This document shows, piece by piece, positions 23,321 to 33,585 of a stretch of DNA of 64,000 nucleotides. Origin of the DNA: Aphis gossypii (lineage: Eukaryota > Arthropoda > Insecta > Hemiptera > Aphididae); the NCBI RefSeq assembly GCF_020184175.1, contig NW_026083045.1, forward strand, positions 1 to 64,000, given 5' to 3'. The translations under genes were made by a program, and so were the position numbers. Numbering within the stretch: position 1 is the stretch's first letter; each line of letters begins with the position of its first letter. Below the pieces are notes generated by a model, which saw only the letters and a list, made by a program, of their open reading frames with translations, was not told the origin of the DNA and searched no databases.

Positions 23321-24371
23321 TGTTGGCTCGCCTTCAGCTTTAATAATAAATAGATTAATGAGCCTTAGCGGCCGGGAGGGTAGGCAACTTATTGCACTAC
23401 CGTCCCATGAGTATAATAAAAGATTTGGTTGTATTTTGGTATATTAAATAATATTACAATAAATAAATAATAAATAATTGCCTGTTTGGCTCAACAATAA
23501 AATTACAATAAATAAATAATAAATAATTGCCTGTTTGGCTCAACAATAAAATTACAATAAATAAATAATAAATAACTCATGTTGTGAATGATATTATATT
23601 AACTAAGACCCGTCGGTCATGACTAATTATACTAAATATAATATCACATACCCTTGGGGTTATGGCGTCTTGAGGTGCCGGGATCCGTAATAATAATAAG
23701 TTTAAAAACAATAAAAAGTACAATTGATCCCGCACACACTCAAGAACGCCGCTAACCTCAACACGAAGAAACAAGAACTCACAATACACACTGCTACAGC
23801 GGACACACAACTCAACAACCACGAGGAACACAATCTTCTGCTGGTAATCAATGACCGCCCTAAACTGGGGAAAACAATTAATGATGGGCAATAATGCGCG
23901 AACGATAGTTACCAGACAGAAGAAATCACAAAACACAAGAAAAACGTGGTTTGACAGCTGCAGCAGGAACAAGAAACACAGTATGGCACGGGGCACGGCT
24001 TGCTGGATCGTGGGCAGCGGACCAAAGTAAAGTGCACGAATTCACATAACGGACAGGAGAACGAAGAAACTCAAAAGAACGGTCTTTCAGTGTCACCACA
24101 CTAACACAATGAACAATGGAAAAACTAGAAACCTTGTGACACTGAAAGCATGACTAGATGAAAAACTTAAAGTTTTGAACATAACCGAATAACTAAGAAA
24201 ACATTGATAATGATTCCACAGCTGGCCGGTCGCACACTAACGCCTGATAAGCGTCAGCCGACGAAGGCTGCAACTGTGGAACGCACCGTTACGTGCACAT
24301 GAAAACGATAACAGAAGAAAACATAGATAACACAAACATAATAACAAAAAAAGGCCATATTGGCACAAACA
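23321..24371 (-). repeat. 3' LTR of the BEL/Pao element (1051 bp)
   Basis: In plus orientation it starts TGTTGGCTCGCC and ends GGCACAAACA. It matches the other LTR but is 8 bp shorter, through one- or two-base indels mostly between 23410 and 23895. It contains a triplicated segment around AATTGCCTGTTTGGCTCAAC (23470-23575). Confidence 0.95.
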
Positions 24372-24391
24372 TTTTCCCCCCCTTGAAAGGA
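24372..24391 (-). promoter_or_regulatory. Polypurine tract of the BEL/Pao element
   Basis: On the minus strand CAAGGGGGGGAAAA directly precedes the 3' LTR, which is the position where plus-strand DNA synthesis is primed. Confidence 0.75.
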
Positions 24392-24562
24392 CATAGGCCT
24401 TTCAAAGATAAATATACAAATTAGATATGAAAAATTCAGACTACAATTACTAGAATAATAACAAATTGGTACAATTTAACAATAAGGAAATACATAATAA
24501 TAATAGTAAGGTAATACAAAATAATAATAGTAAGGTAATACAAAATAATAATAGAAGATCGG

Positions 24563-27500
24563 TTAGGCTGCATCCTCTTCCTCCTTAATACTTGGCAAGA
24601 TTGCAATTTTTGATGTTGGACGTTGAAACTCCCTTCCAACTGAATTAACAACAGTGACCACACGAACAATTCCATCAATTCCTGGATGGACCTTGGTGAT
24701 TCTGACCATCTTCCATTTCATCGAAGGCATATTATCTTCCCTTAGAATAGCTAGTGAACCAACTTTAACGTTATCCTTTTTAGACAACCAGCAACCTCTT
24801 TTATGAAGTTGGGGCAGATATTCTGTGCTCCACCTCTTCCAAAACGTTTGGGCTTGTACATTAACCAGACCCCATCTTTTGATTCTATTTAATGGTATCC
24901 CTGTGCTGTCAGGTTCAGCTGGTAGTGTTAAGCTTCCTCCAACTAAGAAATGGCCTGGGGTCAATGCGTTCAAATCGGATGGATCATCGGAAACTGGGGA
25001 TATTGGGCGAGAGTTTAATACGGCCTCTACACGGCAGAGTAAGGTATTCATCTCTTCGAACGTTAGAAGACCCATTGTGTTTATCTTTAATAAATGCTTT
25101 TTTGCTGACTTCACAGCCGCCTCCCACAGACCACCAAAGTGGGGTGCGGAAGGGGGTATGAAGTGCCATTGAATTTTGAGATCCGAAAGTGACTCTTCGA
25201 TTGTGCGTTGTCCCTTAACTTGTTGGAAGTATGAGTGCAAAATCTTGTTGGCTCCCACGAAGTTCGTGCCGTTATCACTATAGATATGACTACAATAGCC
25301 TCGACGGGACAAAAATCGCATAAGGGATGCTAGGAACGCCTCGGTGGTAAGTCCACTGACCAATTCCAGGTGGATAGCGCGAGTCACAAAACAAACGAAC
25401 ACAGCAATATAGCATTTAATGCTGACCACTTTACGTATGCCACTACGAATTAGAATCGGTCCACAAAAATCAACTCCAGTCTTGGCGAAGGGACGTTCAA
25501 TATTGACTCTTTCACGTGGAAGAGGTGCCATGAATGGAACAGTTAGAGATGGGCTGGAGCGAAAGCAAATTATACAGCGCCTGACAGTTTGATTAGCAAT
25601 AATTCGACCACGAATTGGCCAGTACCGAAGGTGAATGTTAGCCAATAATCCTTGAGGGCCAATGTGAATTAAACGTTTGTGTTCATACTCAAATATCAAT
25701 CGTGTTACTGCACACTTAGCTGGTAACACAATTGGACATTTGCTAGTGTAGGCAATATCAGCATTAATGAGGCGGCCTCCTACACGCACTAGACCATCTT
25801 CATCCATAAATGGGTTTAAAGCACGCAGTGCACTACGACGTCCAACATGCCTACCGGCCTTGAGTTCAACAATCTCTGACACGAATGAAGTGGATTGTGC
25901 TTTTCGAATTAATACCATAGCAGCATAGGTTAATTCAATTACACTTAGTGAATTCAATCGCCGTTCAGGAATAATTTTGATACGAGCATTGTGACAAAAC
26001 CTTAGAACATATGCAGCAATACGGTTCATTCTGGACCAAGAAGAGTACCTCTCCTCGAATTGGCACTCTAGTGGTTGAATTCCTAGCAGGACGGGACGCA
26101 TGTTTTTGACTTCAGGTAGCTCTGTAAGGGTGGCATTATTGGATGGCCACAAATCTTCGGAATGGGCCAACCATTTAGGACCATTCCACCAGAGTTCATT
26201 TGACAACAGTGATTCAGCGGAGCAACCTCTTGTAATTACATCTGCAGGGTTACTTGTAGTTGGTACATGATGCCATTGAGAAGGCTGGGTTAAGTCTAAT
26301 ATCTGTGCTACTCTGTTGGAGACATAAGACTTGAGCGGTTTGTCAGTATTAATCCAGGAAATTACAATGGATGAATCTGACCATAATATTACATTAGCAG
26401 GGTCACAGTATATTTTGATACGTTCCAGTTCCCTTGTAACCATGTTGATCAGCTCCGCCAATAGAAGTGCCCCGCAGAACTCCAACCGTGGAATGGTAGT
26501 AGGCTTTAATGGAGCTACTCTTGATTTGGAACAATATAGATGACACTGAGATGTAATTAGTGAACGGAAGTAAATACAGGCACCAAAGGCATTTTGTGAC
26601 GCGTCACAAAAGTCATGCAATTGCACTGATGTAACATTATCAAACGGAACTCGACGTGGAATTGATAGTTGTTCAAGAGACTGGAGACTCTGATAGAAAT
26701 TTGTCCATTTGGTTTGCAGATCAGGGGATAGTGGTGTGTCCCAGTTTAACTTTGAAGACCACAATTGTTGCATGAATATCTTACCTCGAATCAAGGCTGG
26801 TGTTAGAAATCCCACCGGATCATATACACTATTTATGTTAGAGAGTAATGTCCTTTTAGTCATGTGCAACGGCCTTGACAAATCCTTAAAGACAAACTTA
26901 AAAGAATCATTACTTGGCTGCCAAGTGAGACCTAGCGTGCTAACAGTATCTTCATCATTAATTGGCAGCAGGTAAGTAGGATCACTTTCAGGAATGGAAA
27001 TCTTTGACATTACTAATTTTGAATTAGAACACCATTTTCGAAGAGGTAGATTGGCTTTGTTGAGCTCGTTTGATAGATCTTGAAATAATTCATAACACTC
27101 AGCTTCATCCTGACCACCACTCAGCAAATCATCAACATAGAAGTCTTGTTGGATAGCACGCTGTGTTGCATGATTGGTGACACTGTAACTCAGCTCAAGC
27201 AAACACCTGGTGGCCAAGAAAGAAGCGGCTCTAGTACCGTAAGTTACTGTTAGTAGCCTATAGTCCTTCAATGGATCAGCAGGGCTCTCCCTATAACATA
27301 TTCGTTGCATGTCACAATCATCTGGCGAAACCCGTATCTGTCTGTACATTTTGGCTATGTCAGCGGTAAGAACAACCTTGTGAATACGAAATCTTAAAAT
27401 AATAGATATTAGATCAGGTTGAACATTCGGTCCACATAATAAAATATCATTGAGACTCTGACCGGACTTAGTGGCAGCAGACCCATCAAAAACAACGCGC

Positions 27501-29716
27501 ATTTTGGTAGTTAAACTGTTTGATTTAAACACAGAATGATGCGGAAGGTAATAAGTAGGACCATCAGTTTTTTGAGCCAACTCCATGTGTCCCAATTCAA
27601 GATATTCGTTCATAAACATTTTGTAATCTGAAGCCAGCGTTGGGTTTTTTGACAGCTTGCGCTCAAGATTATAAAATCGTTGCTGAGCCATGAATCTTGA
27701 ATCGCCTAATACTGATGGGTCTCGAACAAATGGTAATTTTACAACAAATCGCCCAAGATCGTCTCGAGACACATTACATTTAAAGTGATCTTCGGCCTTG
27801 ATCTCAGATGAGAACTTATTCGAGCTTGACTGGGTGAACAACGCTATAGCTGAGTGATTGCAATTACTTACAAATAAACTAGTTGGAGGTGATAGCATTG
27901 TGTCAATTTGAACTGATCCGGTGAAAATCCAACCGAGACTAGTGTTGTGAAGAGTAACACGCTGACTGACCTTCATTTTTTCTCCAGTAAATAATTCAAA
28001 AAATATCTCTGCTCCAAGTAGAATATCAACCAAAGCTGGTTCACTAAAATGAGGGTCAGCTAAACAACTACTAATAGTGTGTGGAATATTTAATGGTTCT
28101 ATGTTGATGCACTGACTGGGCACTCTGTTGGTGATAGAATTGATGACATGGAAGTTAATAAATGCTTTAAAATCATTTATTCTGGAACACATTGTAGTAC
28201 TAATCATGGTGCCCGTCTTGGCAGTGATTGACCCTATGCCTGCTATAGATATTGAGTTATTGACAACATTTATTTTTAATTTGGATGCACACTCTCTGGA
28301 TATTAGGCAGACTTGAGAACCAGAGTCTAGAATTGCACGACACTGAACTTGATTCCCAGCTGCATTTTCTAAATTAACTAGGGCAGTAGCTAATATTATC
28401 TGCTTGGCAACATTGGATTTGTTATTTTGTTCGACGTAGGTTACAATAGACTGGTCCTGTGACAATGATGACGGCTCATCCGCCATGTTAGGAAGATTCA
28501 ATGGTGCATCGTTATGTAGTTTAGTGTTGTGCCGTTTTCCACATTTATTGCAGTTACCACCACGGCACTGACGGACTTGATGACCAGGAAATAGACAATT
28601 ATAACATAGCCTGTTCTTAAAAACTGTATCTTGGCGCTCAGGCAGAGACATTTTACTAAATCTGTCACAACTTGATAAGCGATGCTGCTCAGAACACACC
28701 AAACATTTTCTATCTTTAAAGGGTGCACTATCAGTTTGCTTGGTAAATAGAACTCTTTTTTGGATTGGACGAGTACCAATAGACGACTGTTTATGCTGGG
28801 TTGACTGGTTGCCTGCTTCACCAACTTCATAGGCAGACACACGATTTGATAAGAACTTTTCTAAATCACTAAATTTGGGAAGATTCTTGGTTGACTGTAA
28901 TAGTTGCCATTCGCCGACGGTGGTTGGGTCTAATCTGCAACACAACAAGGTTACCAGCCACGCGTCCCACTGCTCCACCGGCTGATCAAGTGCCCTCAGA
29001 GCATTGACTTGTGATACAACATGGTGATGTAGTTGCCGCAACTCATTTGCAGCAGGCTTATGCACTTGCGGCGTTTGGAATAATGAACGAATATGCGACT
29101 GGATAATAAGCGATTTGTTCTCATATCTTTCAACTAGAGCATTGTAGGCTGTGGAATAATTTACATCAGTCGTAGGAATGGTACGCACTACTTCAGCAGC
29201 AGGACCGACCAGACAAGATTTCAAATAGTGTAAACGCTGTACATCAGATAATCCTTGGTTGTGGTGAAACATAGCATTAAATGCATCGAGGAATGAAACC
29301 CAATTTTGTAGATCACCATCAAAGGTAGGGGCAGGAATGAACGGTAGTTTCATAGAATCCCGAATGATAGGCTGCGATGGTGCACTTGAGGTGTTGGATG
29401 GTGCCTTGGAATAGCGCTCAACTAAATCTAAAATTTCAGCCTTAAGCGTACAGAAAAAATCATCAACACAAGTCCTGTGATCTAGCATTTCAACCGTAAC
29501 TGCTGTATGATTTTCAATATCGTCTTGACAGGCTTCATATTTGGACATGTATTGCATTAGACTGTCCAGTCTAGTTTGAAGTTGGTTCAGAGATTTGGTA
29601 GCAGGGTCAAACTTGTCTATGAATGTTTTAATTGAATCCATGGACCTTTTGGCGGAATCTCTTTTGTTGATCATCTTTGCTAACTCAGGAGGAAGTCGTT
29701 CGTCGTTGATTCCCAT
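24563..29716 (-). CDS. BEL/Pao Gag-Pol polyprotein, 1717 residues, uninterrupted
   Basis: The product makes the particle and enzymes that copy and integrate the element. In order: a coiled-coil N-terminus; a DUF1759-type Gag region (PAPTFDGDLQNWVSFLDAF, near 130-150); zinc knuckles at about 340-400 (LCYNCLFPGHQVRQC is CCHC); an aspartic protease (DUF1758 type) with ILDSGSQVCLIS near 462; and reverse transcriptase with VVLTADIAKMYRQI near 780 and the YVDD catalytic box near 857. Then RNase H (DFCDAS near 1028), an integrase with zinc-binding HIGPQGLLANIHLRYWP, and the D, D, E residues in GVDFCGP (about 1412), SDNGTNF (1478) and WEAAVKSAKKHL (1526). A DUF5641-like C-terminus follows. Every expected domain is present and no frameshift is seen. 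The ATG at 29714-29716 follows a leader of about 390 bp. Confidence 0.97.
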   Translation of the reverse strand: MGINDERLPPELAKMINKRDSAKRSMDSIKTFIDKFDPATKSLNQLQTRLDSLMQYMSKYEACQDDIENHTAVTVEMLDHRTCVDDFFCTLKAEILDLVERYSKAPSNTSSAPSQPIIRDSMKLPFIPAPTFDGDLQNWVSFLDAFNAMFHHNQGLSDVQRLHYLKSCLVGPAAEVVRTIPTTDVNYSTAYNALVERYENKSLIIQSHIRSLFQTPQVHKPAANELRQLHHHVVSQVNALRALDQPVEQWDAWLVTLLCCRLDPTTVGEWQLLQSTKNLPKFSDLEKFLSNRVSAYEVGEAGNQSTQHKQSSIGTRPIQKRVLFTKQTDSAPFKDRKCLVCSEQHRLSSCDRFSKMSLPERQDTVFKNRLCYNCLFPGHQVRQCRGGNCNKCGKRHNTKLHNDAPLNLPNMADEPSSLSQDQSIVTYVEQNNKSNVAKQIILATALVNLENAAGNQVQCRAILDSGSQVCLISRECASKLKINVVNNSISIAGIGSITAKTGTMISTTMCSRINDFKAFINFHVINSITNRVPSQCINIEPLNIPHTISSCLADPHFSEPALVDILLGAEIFFELFTGEKMKVSQRVTLHNTSLGWIFTGSVQIDTMLSPPTSLFVSNCNHSAIALFTQSSSNKFSSEIKAEDHFKCNVSRDDLGRFVVKLPFVRDPSVLGDSRFMAQQRFYNLERKLSKNPTLASDYKMFMNEYLELGHMELAQKTDGPTYYLPHHSVFKSNSLTTKMRVVFDGSAATKSGQSLNDILLCGPNVQPDLISIILRFRIHKVVLTADIAKMYRQIRVSPDDCDMQRICYRESPADPLKDYRLLTVTYGTRAASFLATRCLLELSYSVTNHATQRAIQQDFYVDDLLSGGQDEAECYELFQDLSNELNKANLPLRKWCSNSKLVMSKISIPESDPTYLLPINDEDTVSTLGLTWQPSNDSFKFVFKDLSRPLHMTKRTLLSNINSVYDPVGFLTPALIRGKIFMQQLWSSKLNWDTPLSPDLQTKWTNFYQSLQSLEQLSIPRRVPFDNVTSVQLHDFCDASQNAFGACIYFRSLITSQCHLYCSKSRVAPLKPTTIPRLEFCGALLLAELINMVTRELERIKIYCDPANVILWSDSSIVISWINTDKPLKSYVSNRVAQILDLTQPSQWHHVPTTSNPADVITRGCSAESLLSNELWWNGPKWLAHSEDLWPSNNATLTELPEVKNMRPVLLGIQPLECQFEERYSSWSRMNRIAAYVLRFCHNARIKIIPERRLNSLSVIELTYAAMVLIRKAQSTSFVSEIVELKAGRHVGRRSALRALNPFMDEDGLVRVGGRLINADIAYTSKCPIVLPAKCAVTRLIFEYEHKRLIHIGPQGLLANIHLRYWPIRGRIIANQTVRRCIICFRSSPSLTVPFMAPLPRERVNIERPFAKTGVDFCGPILIRSGIRKVVSIKCYIAVFVCFVTRAIHLELVSGLTTEAFLASLMRFLSRRGYCSHIYSDNGTNFVGANKILHSYFQQVKGQRTIEESLSDLKIQWHFIPPSAPHFGGLWEAAVKSAKKHLLKINTMGLLTFEEMNTLLCRVEAVLNSRPISPVSDDPSDLNALTPGHFLVGGSLTLPAEPDSTGIPLNRIKRWGLVNVQAQTFWKRWSTEYLPQLHKRGCWLSKKDNVKVGSLAILREDNMPSMKWKMVRITKVHPGIDGIVRVVTVVNSVGREFQRPTSKIAILPSIKEEEDAA

Positions 29717-30084
29717 CTTGATAGAAGAGTGAAGATTTTACAATTGTATAATAATATAAAATGACACACTAGTGATAGAATTAATTAACATATAATAATC
29801 CAAAAACAATTTACTATTAATGTATAATAAACAATTGAGACCTAATTGAGCGGCCACTATGACACTGAAAGTAATTTAATTGTTTGTATACATGAATGGC
29901 GCACATATATAAGGCTTAACTAAACTTAATAACAAAAATGAGCAGTGCAATTAGAAGTCTCAAAATATTGGTAAGATAGATTACTGAATAACAATATTAT
30001 AAAAATAAATATAGAAAATACAAAGTTTGAATAGATATAAAAATTACAACATGAAATAAAATAATAATACCAATACAACCAAAA

Positions 30085-30104
30085 ATCACGTCGAGGTCAC
30101 CAAA
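30085..30104 (-). promoter_or_regulatory. tRNA primer-binding site of the BEL/Pao element
   Basis: Just inside the 5' LTR, minus strand, TGGTGACCTCGACGTGA starts with TGG, the complement of a tRNA CCA end. I did not identify the tRNA. Confidence 0.7.
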
Positions 30105-31163
30105 TGTTGGCTCGCCTTCAGCTTTAATAATAAATAGATTAATGAGCCTTAGCGGCCGGGAGGGTAGGCAACTTATTGCACTACCGTCCCATGAGTATAA
30201 TAAAAGATTGGTTGTATTTTTGGTATATTAAATAATATTACAATAAATAAATAATAAATAATTGCCTGTTTGGCTCAACAATAAAATTACAATAAATAAA
30301 TAATAAATAATTGCCTGTTTGGCTCAACAATAAAATTACAATAAATAAATAATAAATAACTCATGTTGTGAATGATATTATATTAACTAAGACCCGTCGG
30401 TCATGACTAATTATACTAAATATAATATCACATACCCTTGGGGTTATGGCGTCTTGAGGTGCCGGGATCCGTATAATAATAATAAGTTTAAAATACAATA
30501 AAAAGTACAAGATTGATCCCGCACACACTCAAGAACGCCGCTAACCTCAACACGAAGAAACAAGAACTCACAATACACACTGCTACAGCGGACACACAAC
30601 TCAACAACCACGAGGAACACAATCTTCTGCTGGTAATCAATGACCGCCCTAAACTAGGGGAAAAACAATTAATGATGGGCAATAAATGCGCGAACGATAG
30701 TTACCAGACAGAAGAAATCACAAAACACAAGAAAAACGTGGTTTGACAGCTGCAGCAGGAACAAGAAACACAGTATGGCACGGGGCACGGCTTGCTGGAT
30801 CGTGGGCAGCGGACCAAAGTAAAGTGCACGAATTCACATAACGGACAGGAGAACGAAGAAACTCAAAAGAACGGTCTTTCAGTGTCACCACACTAACACA
30901 ATGAACAATGGAAAAACTAGAAACCTTGTGACACTGAAAGCATGACTAGATGAAAAACTTAAAGTTTTGAACATAACCGAATAACTAAGAAAACATTGAT
31001 AATGATTCCACAGCTGGCCGGTCGCACACTAACGCCTGATAAGCGTCAGCCGACGAAGGCTGCAACTGTGGAACGCACCGTTACGTGCACATGAAAACGA
31101 TAACAGAAGAAAACATAGATAACACAAACATAATAACAAAAAAAGGCCATATTGGCACAAACA
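30105..31163 (-). repeat. 5' LTR of the BEL/Pao element (1059 bp)
   Basis: This copy starts TGTTGGCTCGCC and ends GGCACAAACA in plus orientation, and is the upstream LTR for minus-strand transcription. Short ORFs inside it on either strand are artefacts. Confidence 0.95.
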
Positions 31164-32484
31164 ACCAGTTTATTATGGTTGACGTTGGCGCAAATGGGCG
31201 AATTTCGGATAGAGGAGTAGGTACTGTATTATACCAAATTTTGGGAAAAATTTGAAAACCATACTTTAAACATTCCACCACCGTCATGTTTAACAAATAC
31301 TATTGAAAAATACCCGTATGTATTTCTTGGCGACGAGGCATTTTCATTAAAGACGAATCTTATGAAACCATATAGTCGACATGATTTGACAAATAAGCGC
31401 CGTATTTTTTATTACCGCCTTTCGCGTGCCCGTCGTGTGGTAGAAAACGCTTTCGGAATACTAGCCAGTCGGTTTGGAGTTTTTCAAAAACCAATAAACC
31501 TCGAACCAGACAAAGCGTCTACAATTACATTAGCCTGCTGTTATTTGCATAATTTCTTAATAGAAAATAATAAACATCTTTATTGTTCAAGAAATGTCCT
31601 CATAACAGAAAATTTGGAGACAGGCGAACTTCAAATTGGCGATGAAATAACCGAAAATGTGTTAACTCCTTTGCAAAAAAATCCTATTCGAAATAAAAGT
31701 GCGAATGCGGAAATTGTAAGAGATAAATATTGCGATTACTTCAGTAAAGAAGGTCAAGTCCCATGGCAGTTTAATATTAATAATATACATTAACTAATTT
31801 ATATTTGTATTATTCTTTTATTATATTTTTAAAAATAAAATAATATATCTTAGTGATCTTACCTTGTCATTATTTGTATCGTCGTTTATCGATGAAATAC
31901 TATCTACTGGTTTTTCCAAATCGGCCAAAAACGCCAGTTCTTCAAATAACCAACTCGAAGGTTGATAAATGTCGTCAGCTCCAGCGCCACTTCTTTTAGA
32001 ATCATGAATTTTTTTGAATTTTTTACGGAAATTACTTCGTAAAGTATTAATTTTCTTTTTTACATCATCTATAGAAGCTTCAGGCTTAATTAACTTATAA
32101 ACAACTAATAATTCACTATAAGCATCTTTTTTTTTGTCTCTATTACTATAGTCTTTGCAACGAATATCCTATAAACATTTCAAATCTTTATACTTGGAAA
32201 CAAAATCACGTAATTGTTGTTCACGGCATTCATTCGGCGTTTGGAAATTCATCACGTGCGTCATCCATCGCTGCGATGTCAATACTGACGAAATGTCAAT
32301 ATCGACCTCACACTATCAATATAATCATCAGTAACCAAATACTGACGACTCGATATCCGAATTTTTCATCAGTCATCAGTATCGTTTTATCATACTGACA
32401 GTACATCAGTACTCACATCACACGATCAATAATACTGTCATTATCCAAAATACTGTCAGTAATATTGATCGTGTGAGGGCCGCT

Positions 32485-32543
32485 TAACGTGACAATATAT
32501 AATCATTATCCGTTAACTTACTTTCCGTTGATGTGACAGACAT
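32485..32543 (-). pseudogene. Coiled-coil gene, 5' part of exon 1
   Basis: The ATG at 32543-32541 starts MSVTSTESKLTDNDYILSR and runs straight into the Harbinger target site. Across the insertion the frame continues with YLHYKSVCKKF at 21793. A GTAAGT sequence inside this exon (GGAAAGTAAGTT) could act as a donor, but the uninterrupted frame and downstream phase favour read-through. Confidence 0.68.
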
Positions 32544-33075
32544 ATTTTCGAAAACAATTCTTTAGGTGCTTACGGTAAAAGCCAAAAGCTAACAATATTT
32601 GTTATAAATAAAATGTTTAAAACAACTCTCGAGGTAAAAGCCAAATGGTGACAATATTCCTGGTATACAGATATCTTTATTACCAAACTATAAAGGTACA
32701 ATCATGTACAATTATGATACATACAGAATGTTCTTAGTAACATAAATTAAAGTTTACTTGATGGCTAATCCTCATTATAATTTGTTTTTTTTCTTACCAA
32801 AAGAAACCTCAATTACTTTTTAAATTTGTATTTAAAGAAATAACTAATAATTGATTTAATTATACATATATTTATAATTTAAAATGTTGTCTAGTGTTAT
32901 AATACACTATGTATACAATGAACCGACAAACAATTAGGAAAATCCAAGATACATGGGTAAAAGTACAAGATTAATCTTTAAGTGTAGAAACATACAAATA
33001 TATTATGTGTAGTACAGTTATTAGGAAAATCCAAAATATAAATGTGTATAATACAATAAAAAAAAATTACAATAA
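32544..33075. other. Upstream region of the coiled-coil gene
   Basis: No ORF supported. A repeated GGTAAAAGCCAAA motif occurs at about 32573 and 32634. It probably includes the promoter and 5' leader of the coiled-coil gene, though no clear TATA or initiator was assigned. Confidence 0.4.
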
Positions 33076-33083
33076 GTACCTAC

Positions 33084-33585
33084 CGGTTCCCCCTCAAAAT
33101 ATCCCATGCATCAAAATATATATATAATGTTAATAGTGTACTGTGTTGAAACCGAAATAACGTTTAATGTCAAATATTCGACAGACCGCGATATTACGTT
33201 ATCTTATTATTATATATTTTATTATCATTATCTGAATCTTCGCACGGTCGGGTCAGTGACCTAAGTTGTATGTTGACCGTTTGTAAATAATGACGTTATA
33301 ATATTATATCAATTATTACATTTATTATATTTATAGTTAATTATTCAGTTGTTAAGTAGATATTTATGTTTTACACCAATAAAATTATACTTTTACCGAA
33401 GTACAAGTCATTAGTAATTTAATACAAACCCCCCTTTGGCCCATTTAAATAAAAAAAATATAAATATGAATTAAGGGATATTATTGGAGATATTTTGGAT
33501 TGGGATATTTGTAACGGGGATATTTTCAACGTAGGATAATTGTAACGGGGATATTTTGATGCATGGGATATTTTAAGGATGCACC
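33084..33585. mobile_element. 502-bp MITE-like element with 8-bp target duplication
   Basis: GTACCTAC flanks both sides (33076-33083 and 33586-33593). The ends share an inverted AAAATATCCCATGCATCAAA segment about 12 bp inside each terminus. A further GGATATTTGTAACGGGGATA-like repeat lies near the right end. No ORF. An 8-bp duplication suits hAT or P-type elements, but the terminal bases do not settle which. Confidence 0.6.

Larger units (their letters stand above)
23321..31163 (-). mobile_element. Complete BEL/Pao LTR retrotransposon
   Basis: Two LTRs (23321-24371 and 30105-31163) bound a single long ORF on the minus strand. The 5-bp target duplication ACCAG lies at 23316-23320 and 31164-31168. 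LTR ends are TG...CA. A primer-binding site and polypurine tract are in the right places for minus-strand polarity. The LTRs differ only by short indels by eye and the polyprotein has no stop, so the insertion is young and may be functional. It sits inside a Harbinger transposase exon. Confidence 0.96.
22028..31793 (+). pseudogene. Harbinger (HARBI1-like) transposase, split by BEL/Pao
   Basis: Exon 1 (22028-22456) starts MDENRRKACIAIILAF and contains PPNQRLALTLRYLATGRSFEDL. Exon 2 starts at 23128 (LPQNTEQWKSIANDF), carries the first catalytic Asp in GSIDGKHV, and stops at 23320 where the retrotransposon begins. It resumes at 31169 (FIMVDVGANGRISD, second Asp) and continues to 31793 with SRARRVVENAFGILASRFGVF (catalytic Glu). 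Besides the 7.8-kb insertion there is one extra A in an A-run near 23232 and a frame change near 31216-31230. The gene is therefore inactive. The exon 1 donor (CATTCAG then GTTAAT) and the exon 2 acceptor are in phase. Confidence 0.9.
22587..32264 (-). pseudogene. Harbinger MADF-BESS accessory protein, one nonsense codon
   Basis: Exon 1 (32264-31863) starts MTHVMNFQTPNECREQQLRD and encodes a MADF (Myb/SANT-like) domain: DIRCKDYSNRDKKKDAYSEL, VKKKINTLRSNFRKKFKKI and SSWLFEELAFL. Exon 2 (23039-22587) contains VWASKLKTLDSNQKLFAEKA and INDILFEAQLRTL, a BESS-like motif. The exons join in phase 0 with GT/AG borders. The one defect is a TAG at 32169-32171 exactly where MADF domains have the conserved Trp of LWD. 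The intron now spans transposase exons 2-3 and the retrotransposon. In Harbinger elements this protein helps the nuclease bind DNA and enter the nucleus. Confidence 0.86.
21794..32484 (+). mobile_element. PIF/Harbinger DNA transposon containing a BEL/Pao insertion
   Basis: Terminal inverted repeats start AGCGGCCCTCACACGATCAA at 21794 and end with the complement at 32484. The 3-bp target duplication TAA flanks both sides (21791-21793 and 32485-32487), as expected for PIF/Harbinger. GATCAATA, ACTGACAGTA and CGGTCAGTA motifs recur beneath both ends. The element encodes the usual two proteins, a HARBI1-like nuclease (plus) and a MADF-BESS DNA-binding protein (minus). Without the 7.8-kb retrotransposon it is about 2.8 kb. 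Confidence 0.94.

Noticed and set aside
23577..23996. 139-codon minus-strand ORF with hydrophobic, Cys-rich sequence
   Set aside because: It lies wholly inside the BEL/Pao LTR; the matching LTR copy does not preserve it because of indels.
30488..31296. Several ORFs on both strands (30488-30682, 30513-30746, 31081-31296)
   Set aside because: All fall in or across the edge of the second LTR and have no protein-like conservation.
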